In this document: in pieces, positions 1 to 6,572 of the stretch
Position numbering within the stretch: position 1 is the stretch's first letter
Layout: the number at the start of each line of letters is the position of its first letter
From: Thermoplasmata archaeon
GTDB taxonomy: Archaea > Thermoplasmatota > Thermoplasmata > Lutacidiplasmatales > UBA184
Length of the DNA: 32,889 bases
NCBI GenBank assembly: GCA_030041075.1
Contig: JASHOP010000072.1
Location: 1 to 32,889, forward strand
Direction of reading: 5' to 3'
Program-made: the position numbers and the translations under genes
Notes under the pieces: generated by a model
What the model was told of the DNA's origin: nothing
What the model saw: the letters and a program-made list of their open reading frames with translations, nothing else
The model's database searches: none

Positions 1-191
1 ACGACCTGACCTACCGACAAATCCGTCGAGGGACGTTCCGCAGCGAGCGGGAGTTGATCGCCATGCTGAAGCTCTACATCGAGCGGTACAACGAGGTCCC
101 TCGCCCGTTCCAGTGGCGGGCGACCGCCGACGAGATCCTCGTCAAGGTTACCCGGAACCGGATAAGCTTAGGTCTGGCTGGTACGGCACAC
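1..191 (+). mobile_element. 3' end of an IS630-family insertion sequence
   Basis: This is the right end of an IS630-like element that continues beyond the window. The transposase C-terminus is followed by a terminal inverted repeat at about 162-191 and then by TA (192-193), the target dinucleotide used by the IS630/Tc1-mariner superfamily. The repeat can be compared with the left end of the element at 32696-32725. In reverse complement the two match at 19 of 30 positions without gaps, including ATAAGCT at the inner edge and ACGG-ACAC at the outer edge. The two ends therefore belong to the same or closely related elements. The boundary is inferred from this comparison. Confidence 0.8.
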
Positions 192-194
192 TAG
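3..194 (+). CDS. IS630-family transposase, C-terminal fragment
   Basis: Reading frame 3 gives 63 residues ending at TAG, including RGTFRSERELIAMLKLYIE, YNEVPRPFQWRATADEIL and a final basic tail. This is the characteristic end of IS630 DDE transposases, the region just after the last catalytic acidic residue, with the RGxF, Y-IxxYN and PF-W-xTADEIL pattern. The 5' part lies outside the window, so the catalytic residues cannot be checked. The stop codon TAG uses the TA of the presumed target site, so the coding frame runs right to the element's end. The ORF track missed it because it has no start codon inside the window. Confidence 0.88.
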   Translation, partial: DLTYRQIRRGTFRSERELIAMLKLYIERYNEVPRPFQWRATADEILVKVTRNRISLGLAGTAH

Positions 195-601
195 GCCCGG
201 GGGGCTCTCGAGACGTCGCGCGTCCGGGGGTCGTGGGTTCCGCGCTCGGGGGCCTCCCGGGTCACCGGCAGCTCCGTCCAAGGGAGCTCGGACCGACGAG
301 TCGCGCGGCAGCTACCGATGAGCCGCAGGGCGGGCGGGACCGGCGACGCGGGGCGGACCGGGCAAGGTCGGCCCCATGCGAGGGCGCTCGCACCGTGGTG
401 CCCCGTCGTCGGACGCCCTGCCGGACCGGTGGTCGGCAGCGCGTCGGAGGCGACGGGGCGGCGGATCCGAACCGATCGCCGAGGAGGTCAACGATCCGCG
501 CGGGGACTCCGGCGCGGCGCAGCGATCCCCCGCAAGTTATCTTCCCTCCCCCGATCCCCCGTTGCCGGCCGGCTCCGGGGCTGGCATCCTCGGCATCACC
601 T
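195..601. other. Intergenic stretch with no gene recognised
   Basis: About 400 bases between the IS630 end and the first intact gene. The ORFs drawn through it (from 113, 318 and 376) give Arg/Pro/Gly-rich translations typical of GC-rich non-coding sequence. I found no tRNA-like T-arm and no repeat array. The only AT-rich island, AAGTTATCTT at 534-543, is about 60 bases before the ATG at 602 and could be a weak promoter for it. Confidence 0.6.
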
Positions 602-1426
602 ATGAGCCTCGCTCGCGTGCCGCATGGGAGCCTCTTCTACGAGCGGTCGGAGACCCCCGGGGACCCGGCAGCCCTCGTGCACGGTTCGTGGACCGACCAT
701 CATGGCTGGGATCTCGTGGTGCCCGGGCTCGCACGGAGTCTCGACATCCTCGTGTACGATCGACGAGGCCATGGGCTGAGCTCGGGGGAACCTAGGAGCC
801 ACCCGGTGCTCGACGACGTCGGCGACCTTGCCGATCTTCTCGAGGCGACGGACGTCCACCCGGTCCACCTGGTCGCGGATGCGTACGGCGGGACGGTCGC
901 CCTGCGGTTGGCGATCGAGCGCCCGGAGCTCGTGCGCAGCCTCGCGCTCAACGAACCGACCTGCCTCGGCCTCCTCGACGATCCCGACGGCGGTTCCGAG
1001 GCCCCGCGGGTCGCGCGCGCGATCCGGACGCTGGCCGCGCGCGCCGGCGGCGACGGGTCTGGCTGGGCGACCGGGATCGTCGGGTTGCTCTCCGGGGCGG
1101 GCTCCGAGGGGCGCCGGCTCTCCCCGGCCGTTCGCTCCCGCGTCCTCGAAGACCATGGGAGCGGGCTCGCCGAGTTCGACGACCCGGACTCCGCCCGAGT
1201 CGACCTCGAGGCGGTCCGAGGCATCGAGATACCCGTGCTCCTCACCGTCGGCGAGGCGAGCGCGCCGTTCCTTCACCGCATCAGCGAGCGCCTGGCGCGC
1301 ACGCTGCCGAACGCCTCCCTCGTCACGTTGCCCGGGGCCGGTCCGTTCCCCCAGCTCACCCATCCGGACCTTCTCGTCGGGGTGCTGGGATCGTTCCTGC
1401 TCGAGCGGAACGTGCCGACGACCTGA
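602..1426 (+). CDS. Alpha/beta-hydrolase-fold protein lacking its catalytic triad (probable pseudoenzyme)
   Basis: A 274-residue protein with the fold signature of the alpha/beta hydrolase superfamily: the oxyanion-side segment LVHGSW (residues 25-30), YDRRGHGLS (52-60), and a nucleophile-elbow region followed by GGTVALRLA. The family needs a Ser-Asp-His triad. Here the elbow G-x-S-x-G reads ADAYG, so the serine position is Ala94. The acid turn reads GEASAPF instead of the usual GE-D form. The histidine motif GAGHFP reads GAGPFP, with Pro at about 248. All three positions appear substituted while the frame is intact. I chose the ATG at 602 because the fold begins there; the upstream ORF (from 113) is low-complexity Arg/Gly. 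It may be a binding or scaffold protein, or a decaying gene. Confidence 0.8.
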   Translation: MSLARVPHGSLFYERSETPGDPAALVHGSWTDHHGWDLVVPGLARSLDILVYDRRGHGLSSGEPRSHPVLDDVGDLADLLEATDVHPVHLVADAYGGTVALRLAIERPELVRSLALNEPTCLGLLDDPDGGSEAPRVARAIRTLAARAGGDGSGWATGIVGLLSGAGSEGRRLSPAVRSRVLEDHGSGLAEFDDPDSARVDLEAVRGIEIPVLLTVGEASAPFLHRISERLARTLPNASLVTLPGAGPFPQLTHPDLLVGVLGSFLLERNVPTT

Positions 1427-1445
1427 TCCCCGCGCGTTCCCGGGG

Positions 1446-1808
1446 TCACGGTCCCGGCGGGCGGGGCCGGGCGGGCGGTCCGCCGAGAGCGAAGGTCCGG
1501 ATCGCCGCGAGGTCGCGGGCATCCAGGCCGTAACCCGATCGGCCGTCGCGTCGGAGCCCCGGACGGCCGTCCCGGAAGACGATGACCGTCGGGACCACCC
1601 GGATCCGGAACCGGTCCCAGAGCGGGCCGTCCTCATCGGTGAGGTCGGCGACGAGCACGGAGAGGCCGTCGCGCGACGCGAGCCGAGCGAGCTCCGGCTC
1701 GAACGCGCGGCAGAACGGGCACCACCCGGCGAGGAACGCGACGACCCACGTTCCTCGGCGAGAGAGCTGGGTCCCATCGAATGCCTGGTCGTCGATCCGC
1801 TCGGTCAA
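1446..1808 (-). CDS. Thioredoxin-like protein with a CPFC active site
   Basis: A thioredoxin-fold protein of about 120 residues from a TTG start at 1808. WVVAFLAGWCPFC gives the beta-strand and the redox motif C-P-F-C (residues 30-33), and VVPTVIVF holds the conserved cis-proline strand. A CxxC of this kind can reduce or exchange disulfides; there is no signal peptide, so it is probably cytoplasmic. The ORF extends upstream to a GTG at 1940, but that extension (Arg/Pro/Gly-rich) has no fold character. An AT-rich island, GGAGTAATCTCC on the minus strand at 1835-1846, sits about 30 bases before the TTG. It converges with the hydrolase ending 20 bases away and diverges from the esterase. The fold call is firm; the exact start and substrate are not. 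Confidence 0.75.
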   Translation of the reverse strand: MTERIDDQAFDGTQLSRRGTWVVAFLAGWCPFCRAFEPELARLASRDGLSVLVADLTDEDGPLWDRFRIRVVPTVIVFRDGRPGLRRDGRSGYGLDARDLAAIRTFALGGPPARPRPPGP

Positions 1809-2049
1809 ACTGGCCGGCGCCCGGAGGCGTTGCCGGAGATTACTCCTGCGGGACCACACCCGCCGGCCGAACGACCACGGCTCCCCACCCGGATCGAGGA
1901 CCGTACCGAGCGCGCCTACCGGGCGCGGGACCCCGGGCACGGGGCTCCCGACGGTGGCGCCGCGGGCCGGCGCTGGGGTCCGAACGTCGGCTCGGTCGGG
2001 GGAGCGACATCATGAACTCGGGCACGCTGCGTCGCCGCCGGCGTTCGCG

Positions 2050-3132
2050 ATGTCGTTCCGAGTCCCCCTCGAGTCGCGCTCCGATACGATCTTCCCGCAT
2101 CCCCTGAAGGGCCGGATCGAGACGCACCGGTTCACGAGCCGGGTCCTCGAGGGCAACCCCTGGGGCGACCCCGTCGAGCGCGAGCTGCCCGTCTACCTGC
2201 CCCCGTCCGGCACTACGGATGGCCGTCCCCTGCTCGTCCTTCTCTCCGGCTACGCGGGGGCGGGGTGGTACCATGTGCAGCGACCCCGCTACATGACCGA
2301 CTCGATCGTCGGCCGGCTCGACCGGATGATCCGGTCCGGGCACGCCGCGGAGGCGGTCCTCGTCGCGCCGGATTGCCTCACCACCCTGGGGGGCAGCCAG
2401 TACCTCAACTCCTCGGCGACGGGACGGTACGAGGATTACGTCGTGCGCGAGGTGGTCCCGTTCGTCCGCGAGCGCTACGGCACCGGACCGTGCGCCGTGA
2501 TGGGCACCTCGAGCGGCGGATACGGGGCTCTTTCGCTCGCCCTGCGTCACCCGGACCTGTTCGTCGCGGCGGCCTCGAACGCCGGCGACGCCCTGTTCGA
2601 GTACTGCTACCCGCCCGAGTTTCCCGTGGCGTACCGGGCGATCCGCGCGGCCGGGGGTCCCGAGCCGCTGCTGCGCCGGATCTTCTCGTCGCCGATCAGC
2701 GGCTGGGGGCCGAGCGCACCGCTCGCGAAGACCCTGAGCGTCCTGGCCTACGCGTCGTGCTACTCGCCCCGGGACGACGAGCCGGGACGCTTCGACCTGC
2801 CGTTCGACCTCGACACCGGGTCCGTTCGGGCAGAGGTATGGAAGCGGTGGCTGGCGCTCGACCCCGTCCGCATGGTCGTGACCGAGCCGTACCGGGCGGC
2901 CGCCCGACGCCTCCGCTACCTGTACGTGGACGGGGGGCTCCGGGACGAGTACGCCCTCGACGTGGCCGCTCGCGCGTTCGCGTCGCGGGCGCGCGAGGTG
3001 GGGGCGCGGATCGACCTCGAGGAGTACGACGGGGTCCACGCCGACGGCGGGCCCCGGTACGACGTCCTGGTCCCCCGCCTCCTGGACGCGCTCGGCTTCC
3101 GGCCGACCCGACCCTCTTCGACAAGCGTCTAG
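2050..3132 (+). CDS. Putative esterase, alpha/beta hydrolase (esterase D / enterochelin-esterase-like, PF00756 type)
   Basis: A 360-residue protein. PLLVLLSGYAGAGW provides the first strand and oxyanion region, VMGTSSGGYGALSLALRHP the nucleophile elbow (G-T-S-S-G), YVDGGLRDEYAL the acidic turn, and EEYDGVHADGG the histidine. Unlike the alpha/beta protein 600 bases upstream, the triad is complete. Family members hydrolyse acyl or thioester bonds of small substrates; the substrate here cannot be read from sequence. There is no signal peptide, and QYLNSSATGRYEDYVVREVVPFV matches the family's segment before the elbow. I chose the ATG at 2050 because the upstream part of the ORF (from 1582) is the antisense shadow of the thioredoxin gene. 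A small zinc-ribbon gene follows 48 bases downstream on the same strand. Confidence 0.85.
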   Translation: MSFRVPLESRSDTIFPHPLKGRIETHRFTSRVLEGNPWGDPVERELPVYLPPSGTTDGRPLLVLLSGYAGAGWYHVQRPRYMTDSIVGRLDRMIRSGHAAEAVLVAPDCLTTLGGSQYLNSSATGRYEDYVVREVVPFVRERYGTGPCAVMGTSSGGYGALSLALRHPDLFVAAASNAGDALFEYCYPPEFPVAYRAIRAAGGPEPLLRRIFSSPISGWGPSAPLAKTLSVLAYASCYSPRDDEPGRFDLPFDLDTGSVRAEVWKRWLALDPVRMVVTEPYRAAARRLRYLYVDGGLRDEYALDVAARAFASRAREVGARIDLEEYDGVHADGGPRYDVLVPRLLDALGFRPTRPSSTSV

Positions 3133-3180
3133 TAGGTGCTTCCCGTCGCCCGGCGCGGGCTCCCGGAGGGACCGCGATCG

Positions 3181-3330
3181 GTGATCGAGGACGGCAAGCT
3201 GGTCTGCGACGGCTGCCACGCGGTGATCAGCCGCATCACCCGGGTGCCGGCCGAGGGCTGGCCCCGGCTGCGCAACCTGTGCCCGGCGTGCTTCAAGGAG
3301 CTGTGGAGCCGGTCGATCCCGCCGGCGTGA
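3181..3330 (+). CDS. Small zinc-ribbon-like protein
   Basis: A protein of about 49 residues from a GTG at 3181, preceded by GGAGGG at 3165-3170 with a spacing suited to ribosome binding. Two Cys pairs, VCDGCHAV and LCPACF, about 26 residues apart form a plausible four-cysteine zinc site, as in small treble-clef or ribbon proteins. The ORF track starts it at 3136, but the extra residues are low-complexity and the ribosome-binding site supports 3181. It follows the esterase on the same strand and its last 38 bases overlap the 3' end of the convergent gene at 3293-3907. The function is unknown; nucleic-acid or protein binding is the usual role of such knuckles. Confidence 0.65.
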   Translation: MIEDGKLVCDGCHAVISRITRVPAEGWPRLRNLCPACFKELWSRSIPPA

Positions 3331-3907
3331 CCGGCGGCGACCGGCGCGCGACCGACTCGGGAGCGTCCGGCCCCTCGAACGGCGCGAGCGCCTCGACGGC
3401 CTCGTCCTCGAACCACGCGAGCACGATGAAGTACCACGTCAGCAGCACCAGGACGAGCGCCTCGGCGGCGTCCACGTCGGTCTCGACCAGCACGGCCCCG
3501 GCGGCGAGCTTGCGGCCTTCCGGAACCGGCTCCACGTGCAGGACCTCGCGGCCCGGGCCCGTCGTGAGGCTCCAGGCGGGCAGGAGCAGCCCTGCCCGCC
3601 GGAGCCGGTACGAGCCCCCTCCGGTGACCTCGAGGAGGTGGTGCCGAAGATGCGGGGTCAGGTGGGCGAGCTCCGCCGTCGCGTCCTTCGGCCGGACCGT
3701 CAGCCGCGGCGAGAGGAACCCCGTCCGCTTGAACGTCCAGGTTCCTTGGGCCGACTCGGCGATCGCGAGCGAGCCGCGGCGGACCGCCCAGCGCAGGGTC
3801 GCCACGGCCGTCGGGCCGGACGAGAGCGTGAACGCGAGCGGCTCGTCCGAGGATCGCAGCCACCGAAGCGCGCTGCGGTCGACCGACGCGAGCGGGGCCA
3901 GCGCCAT
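3293..3907 (-). CDS. Uncharacterised protein resembling the tubby/LURP-one (scramblase-like) fold
   Basis: About 204 residues from the ATG at 3907. The pattern is a run of short strands: WTFKRTGFLSPRLTVRP, LLEVTGGGSYRLRRAG, WSLTTGPGREVLHVEP, then a hydrophobic helix ALVLVLLTWYFIVLAWF near the C-terminus. This order resembles the tubby C-terminal-like / LURP-one-related group, a 12-strand barrel around a buried helix, which includes phospholipid-scramblase relatives. That is my reading, not a certain homology. A TTAAGA box at about 3931-3937 lies 27 bases upstream of the 3907 ATG, which fits a leaderless transcript and argues against the longer ORF start at 3985. The gene downstream on the same strand direction is separate; the 3' end overlaps the convergent zinc-ribbon gene. 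Confidence 0.6.
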   Translation of the reverse strand: MALAPLASVDRSALRWLRSSDEPLAFTLSSGPTAVATLRWAVRRGSLAIAESAQGTWTFKRTGFLSPRLTVRPKDATAELAHLTPHLRHHLLEVTGGGSYRLRRAGLLLPAWSLTTGPGREVLHVEPVPEGRKLAAGAVLVETDVDAAEALVLVLLTWYFIVLAWFEDEAVEALAPFEGPDAPESVARRSPPVTPAGSTGSTAP

Positions 3908-3989
3908 CGCCGCGGCACCGGGCGGTGCGTTCTTAACGGCGCCCCCCGCGTTCTGACCCGGGGCCGTCGGCACCGTGGCCGGCATCCCG

Positions 3990-4355
3990 CTACCGACCGG
4001 CGAGCAGGTAGACGACGCCCGAGATCAGGATCAGGACCGCCGCGAGGATCCCCAGGACGCCGCTCCCGAACCCGAGGGCGAGCCAGCCGACGAGCGCGAG
4101 CACGATCAGGATCACCCCGGTGACGATCGTCCGCTCGTCGCGCCGAATCCGGCCGGCGGCGGCGAAGAAGCCGACGATCAGGCCCACGATGACGAAGATC
4201 ACGGCCTGGTCGAACGAGCCGTACGCCCGCACGCCGTGGCCGACCGCGAGGTACACCACGCCGCTCAGGAGATCGAGGATCCCCTGGACGATCAGCAGGA
4301 CGGCGCCGAGCAGGCCGAACAGCGAAGCGACGCGATGGTCGGACGTCGTGCTCAT
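3990..4355 (-). CDS. Small polytopic membrane protein
   Basis: A 121-residue protein with four predicted membrane segments: VASLFGLLGAVLLIVQGILDLLSGVVYLAVG, which probably contains a turn, QAVIFVIVGLIVGFFAAAG, and two at the C-terminus in TGVILIVLALVGWLALGFGSGVLGILAAVLILISGVVYLL. The short charged loop GRIRRDERT separates the halves. There are no catalytic motifs. It begins MSTTSDHR, similar to the N-terminus MSTTATAS of the membrane protein at 27869-28339, which also has four segments, but the rest is not obviously homologous. It lies upstream of the 3293-3907 gene on the same strand. The function is unknown. Confidence 0.75.
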   Translation of the reverse strand: MSTTSDHRVASLFGLLGAVLLIVQGILDLLSGVVYLAVGHGVRAYGSFDQAVIFVIVGLIVGFFAAAGRIRRDERTIVTGVILIVLALVGWLALGFGSGVLGILAAVLILISGVVYLLAGR

Positions 4356-4455
4356 GGGACGGTACCGTGCCGGGGTGCCGAGGGTCGGGAAAGCGATTGC
4401 GGGGGGGGCCCGGGGCCCCCCAAGCTCTTTCGGGCCGGGACGATGCGCCGGCCCG

Positions 4456-5157
4456 ATGCCCGGCGAGAAGGGCTCGGCCGCCGCCCGCCGCGAGTTCGAT
4501 CGGGAGGCGGCGGGGTACGACCGGAGGGCCCGCGCGTCGATGCCGGGCTACTCCGAGCTCCACCGGACCCTCGTCCGGGGGATCCCGTACGTCGCGACGC
4601 GGTCGTTCCGGGTCCTCGAGCTCGGCGTCGGCACCGGCGCGCTTTCGTCTCGTATCCTGTCGGAGTTCCCGCACGCCCGGTTGGTGGGGATCGACCTGTC
4701 GCCGCGCATGATCGCCCGGGCCCGCCGGCGGCTCAGGCGGTTCGGCCGGCGCGCCGAGCTCCGGGCCGGCCGGCTCGAGGACTCGTGGGACGGCGAGTTC
4801 GACGTGGTCGTCTCCGCGCTCGCGATCCACCACCTGGCCGACCCGGGGAAGTGGCGACTGTTCCGCCGCGTCCACCGCTCGCTGACCCGGGGCGGGTACT
4901 TCGGCGACGGAGACGACCATCTCCCCGAGGACCCCGTCTTCGACATCCAGTACGCCCGGATCGCCTCGGGGGAACCGACCTCGACCGGACATCGTCGCCC
5001 GTGGCGGAGCCCGCAGGAGGTCTGGCACGAGCACGAGCGCTTCGACCATCCGTGCCCGCTGAGCGCCGAGACGGCCGCCCTCGTGCGGGCAGGGTTCCCG
5101 CACGTCGGCGTTCCGTGGCAGTTCTTCGGACAAGCGGTCGTCTGGGCGTTCAAATGA
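4456..5157 (+). CDS. SAM-dependent class I methyltransferase
   Basis: A 233-residue Rossmann-fold methyltransferase. Motif I is VLELGVGTGALS (about residues 53-64), the acidic end of strand 2 is GIDLSPRMIARARRRL, and motif IV is FDVVVSALAIHHL, followed by RRVHRSLTRGGYF, the usual strand-5 lead-in. These place it in the methyltransferase type 11/12/25 group, which methylates small molecules or lipids in the cytoplasm. The final part, with PQEVWHEHERF and HVGVPWQFFGQAVVWAFK, resembles the C-terminal cap of several such enzymes. I chose the ATG at 4456 because the upstream ORF is antisense to the membrane protein gene. The acceptor substrate is unknown. It is followed 46 bases later by a small membrane protein. 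Confidence 0.88.
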   Translation: MPGEKGSAAARREFDREAAGYDRRARASMPGYSELHRTLVRGIPYVATRSFRVLELGVGTGALSSRILSEFPHARLVGIDLSPRMIARARRRLRRFGRRAELRAGRLEDSWDGEFDVVVSALAIHHLADPGKWRLFRRVHRSLTRGGYFGDGDDHLPEDPVFDIQYARIASGEPTSTGHRRPWRSPQEVWHEHERFDHPCPLSAETAALVRAGFPHVGVPWQFFGQAVVWAFK

Positions 5158-5203
5158 GCCCCGGCCGGATTGGAGCCCGGCCGGCGGCCCGCTGAGGGGG
5201 GCG

Positions 5204-5452
5204 ATGCTTCGGGAGACGACGTTCGCGGTCGGGGGCGGCCTGACGATCGGGCTCGGCGTCGCGCTCCTGGCGGGCCTCTACGCGGCCGGCGCCGGCCTCG
5301 TCTACTTCGAGGCCTGGCTCGCCGGGGGGATCGCGATCGGGCTCGGAGCGTTCTTCGTCCACGTCGGGCGGGACGAGGGCCGGGTCCGCCGGGAGGAGCT
5401 TCGCGCCCTCGATCCGGGGGCGGACCCGCCGCTCCCGCCTCCCTCGCGATGA
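5204..5452 (+). CDS. Small membrane protein with two transmembrane segments
   Basis: An 82-residue protein. Two hydrophobic stretches, LTIGLGVALLAGLYAAGAGLVYF and WLAGGIAIGLGAFFVHV, are followed by a charged tail with GRDEGRVRREELRALDP and a proline-rich end. The start is well supported by GAGGGGGG four bases before the ATG. It follows the methyltransferase on the same strand after a 46-base gap, so the two may be co-transcribed. There is no recognisable family motif; a DUF-type membrane protein is the most that can be said. Confidence 0.7.
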   Translation: MLRETTFAVGGGLTIGLGVALLAGLYAAGAGLVYFEAWLAGGIAIGLGAFFVHVGRDEGRVRREELRALDPGADPPLPPPSR

Positions 5453-5468
5453 CGCCGCGGGCCCGCGG

Positions 5469-5482
5469 CAAAGTTTTTCTTC
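5469..5482 (+). promoter_or_regulatory. Putative TATA box of tRNA-His
   Basis: The AT-rich run AAAGTTTTTCTT stands out in very GC-rich surroundings and is centred about 30 bases before the tRNA 5' end, the normal place for an archaeal TATA element. Confidence 0.55.
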
Positions 5483-5505
5483 GGGGCCGTGCGTCCGAAG
5501 GTCGT

Positions 5506-5615
5506 GGCCGGGATGGGGTAGCTTGGTTATCCTGGGGGACTGTGGATCCCTCGACCCGGGTTCAAATCGACGGGGGGAGCACCCCCTCGTCGGGAGAGTC
5601 TCGGTCCCGGCCCCA
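5506..5615 (+). tRNA. tRNA-His (GTG anticodon) with a probable 32-base T-loop intron and encoded CCA
   Basis: The acceptor stem GCCGGGA (5507-5513) pairs perfectly with TCCCGGC (5605-5611). G-1 (5506) faces C73 (5612), the identity feature of His-tRNA, and CCA (5613-5615) is encoded. The anticodon arm is GGGGA-CTGTGGA-TCCCT, with anticodon GTG at 5542-5544. The T-stem CCGGG (5556-5560) pairs with CTCGG (5600-5604), but the loop between them is 39 bases rather than 7. The extra 32 bases fold on themselves (CGACGGGGG with CCCCC-T-CGTCG). Cutting after TTC or after TTCAA leaves TTCGAGT or TTCAAGT, both normal T-loops, so the exact splice sites are ambiguous. The spacing fits a bulge-helix-bulge with a weak central helix. 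The adjacent HAD gene converges and ends at 5619. Confidence 0.85.
5564..5595 (+). other. Probable tRNA intron (T-loop), exact cut sites uncertain
   Basis: The coordinates assume cleavage after TTC (5563), which restores the loop TTCGAGT. Shifting the 32-base window by up to four bases also restores a consensus loop. The inner hairpin CGACGGGGG/CCCCCTCGTCG is strong. Archaeal introns at the T-loop are non-canonical compared with the common 37/38 site and are processed by the splicing endonuclease. Confidence 0.65.
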
Positions 5616-5618
5616 TCG

Positions 5619-6485
5619 TTACCGGGTTGAGGGGCGACGCGCGCGACCGGTCCGGCGCGGCTCCGGGCGCCGCGCAAGGCGCTCGAGGACCTCGGGAAGC
5701 TCGCCGAGGCGGTAGTCGGCCCACGCCGCCCCCCACCGCTTGAGGTCGTTGGGGGTCAGCGCCCAGCCGCTGAACCGGCTCGCCCGACCGATCGGAACGA
5801 CCCCCGGGGCGTCGCGCGCCGCCTCCATGTCGAACCGGGAGTCCCCGACGAGGAACATCCGGGCGCCCGGGTAGCGTCGACGATACTCCGCGAGGTGCTC
5901 CCGCTTCGTCCCGTCGGCGGAGCCGAGGACGTCCTCGAACCAGTAGCGCAGGCCCTCCCGCTCGAGGATCAGCTCCGCCATCTCGGTCTCCGCGCCGGTC
6001 GTCACCGAAAGCGTCCATCGGTCCGCGGCCAGCCGCTTGAGGAGCTTCGGGACGTCGGGGAACGGTTCCGCCCGGGCGTACGCCTCGGCGACCTTCCGTT
6101 GATGGAACGACCGGGCGGTCGCGGCCCGCAGGGCGGCGGGGGCGTCGGGGTAGAGCTGGGCGAGCTGGGCTTCGAACGGCATGCCGGTCGTCGCGAGATA
6201 GTGGATGCGGGCCTCGTCGGCCGCCGTCCCGAACGCGCCGTGCATGACGTCCGCCGCGACGGCGCTGATCAGGGCGAGGTCGTCGAGGATCGTCCCGTCG
6301 AGGTCGAACAGCACCACGCCCCGCGCCACGGTCCGCGGTGGCGGAGCCTCCCGGCGCGCCACGACCGGCCGGCTCAGCTCGGCGAACGAGCTGGTCGCCC
6401 GGACGACCGGCAGCGGGACCAGTACCGGGGGTCCGCCGGGACCGGTGGACGGGCCCGAGCTGCCGGGCCCGGTGGCGCGGTGCAT
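5619..6485 (-). CDS. HAD-superfamily hydrolase (phosphatase-like)
   Basis: A 288-residue haloacid-dehalogenase-fold protein. Motif I is VLFDLDGTILDD with the nucleophile and acid-base aspartates, motif II is the TTGAETE segment, motif III is the lysine in GTKREHL, and motif IV is FLVGDSRFDMEAA. The helical cap between motifs I and II (ATTGMPFEAQLAQLYP onward) is of the C1 type seen in phosphoglycolate phosphatase and beta-phosphoglucomutase relatives. It probably dephosphorylates a small metabolite. I chose the ATG at 6485, not 6509 as in the ORF track, because the TATA-like TTAAAT overlaps 6509 and lies 26 bases before 6485. The first 55 residues are Pro/Gly-rich and probably disordered. It is divergent from coaBC and converges on the tRNA. 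Confidence 0.85.
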   Translation of the reverse strand: MHRATGPGSSGPSTGPGGPPVLVPLPVVRATSSFAELSRPVVARREAPPPRTVARGVVLFDLDGTILDDLALISAVAADVMHGAFGTAADEARIHYLATTGMPFEAQLAQLYPDAPAALRAATARSFHQRKVAEAYARAEPFPDVPKLLKRLAADRWTLSVTTGAETEMAELILEREGLRYWFEDVLGSADGTKREHLAEYRRRYPGARMFLVGDSRFDMEAARDAPGVVPIGRASRFSGWALTPNDLKRWGAAWADYRLGELPEVLERLARRPEPRRTGRARRPSTR

Positions 6486-6507
6486 CCGGGGGCCGAGCCC
6501 TTCCCCC

Positions 6508-6513
6508 ATTTAA
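6508..6513 (-). promoter_or_regulatory. Putative TATA box of the HAD hydrolase gene
   Basis: On the minus strand GGCTTAAATGGG contains the only AT-rich hexamer in the divergent HAD/coaBC spacer, centred 26 bases upstream of the ATG at 6485. This spacing matches leaderless transcription and recurs at other genes of the window. Confidence 0.55.
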
Positions 6514-6572
6514 GCCCCCGCGCCTCGCCGGGTCCGGGGGCGTCCTACCGATTCCCCCGGGGCAGGGCGGCG

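Noticed and set aside
5895-6572. The upstream 226 codons of the CoaBC ORF
   Set aside because: They are antisense to the HAD gene and lack any CoaBC homology; the enzyme begins at 6573.
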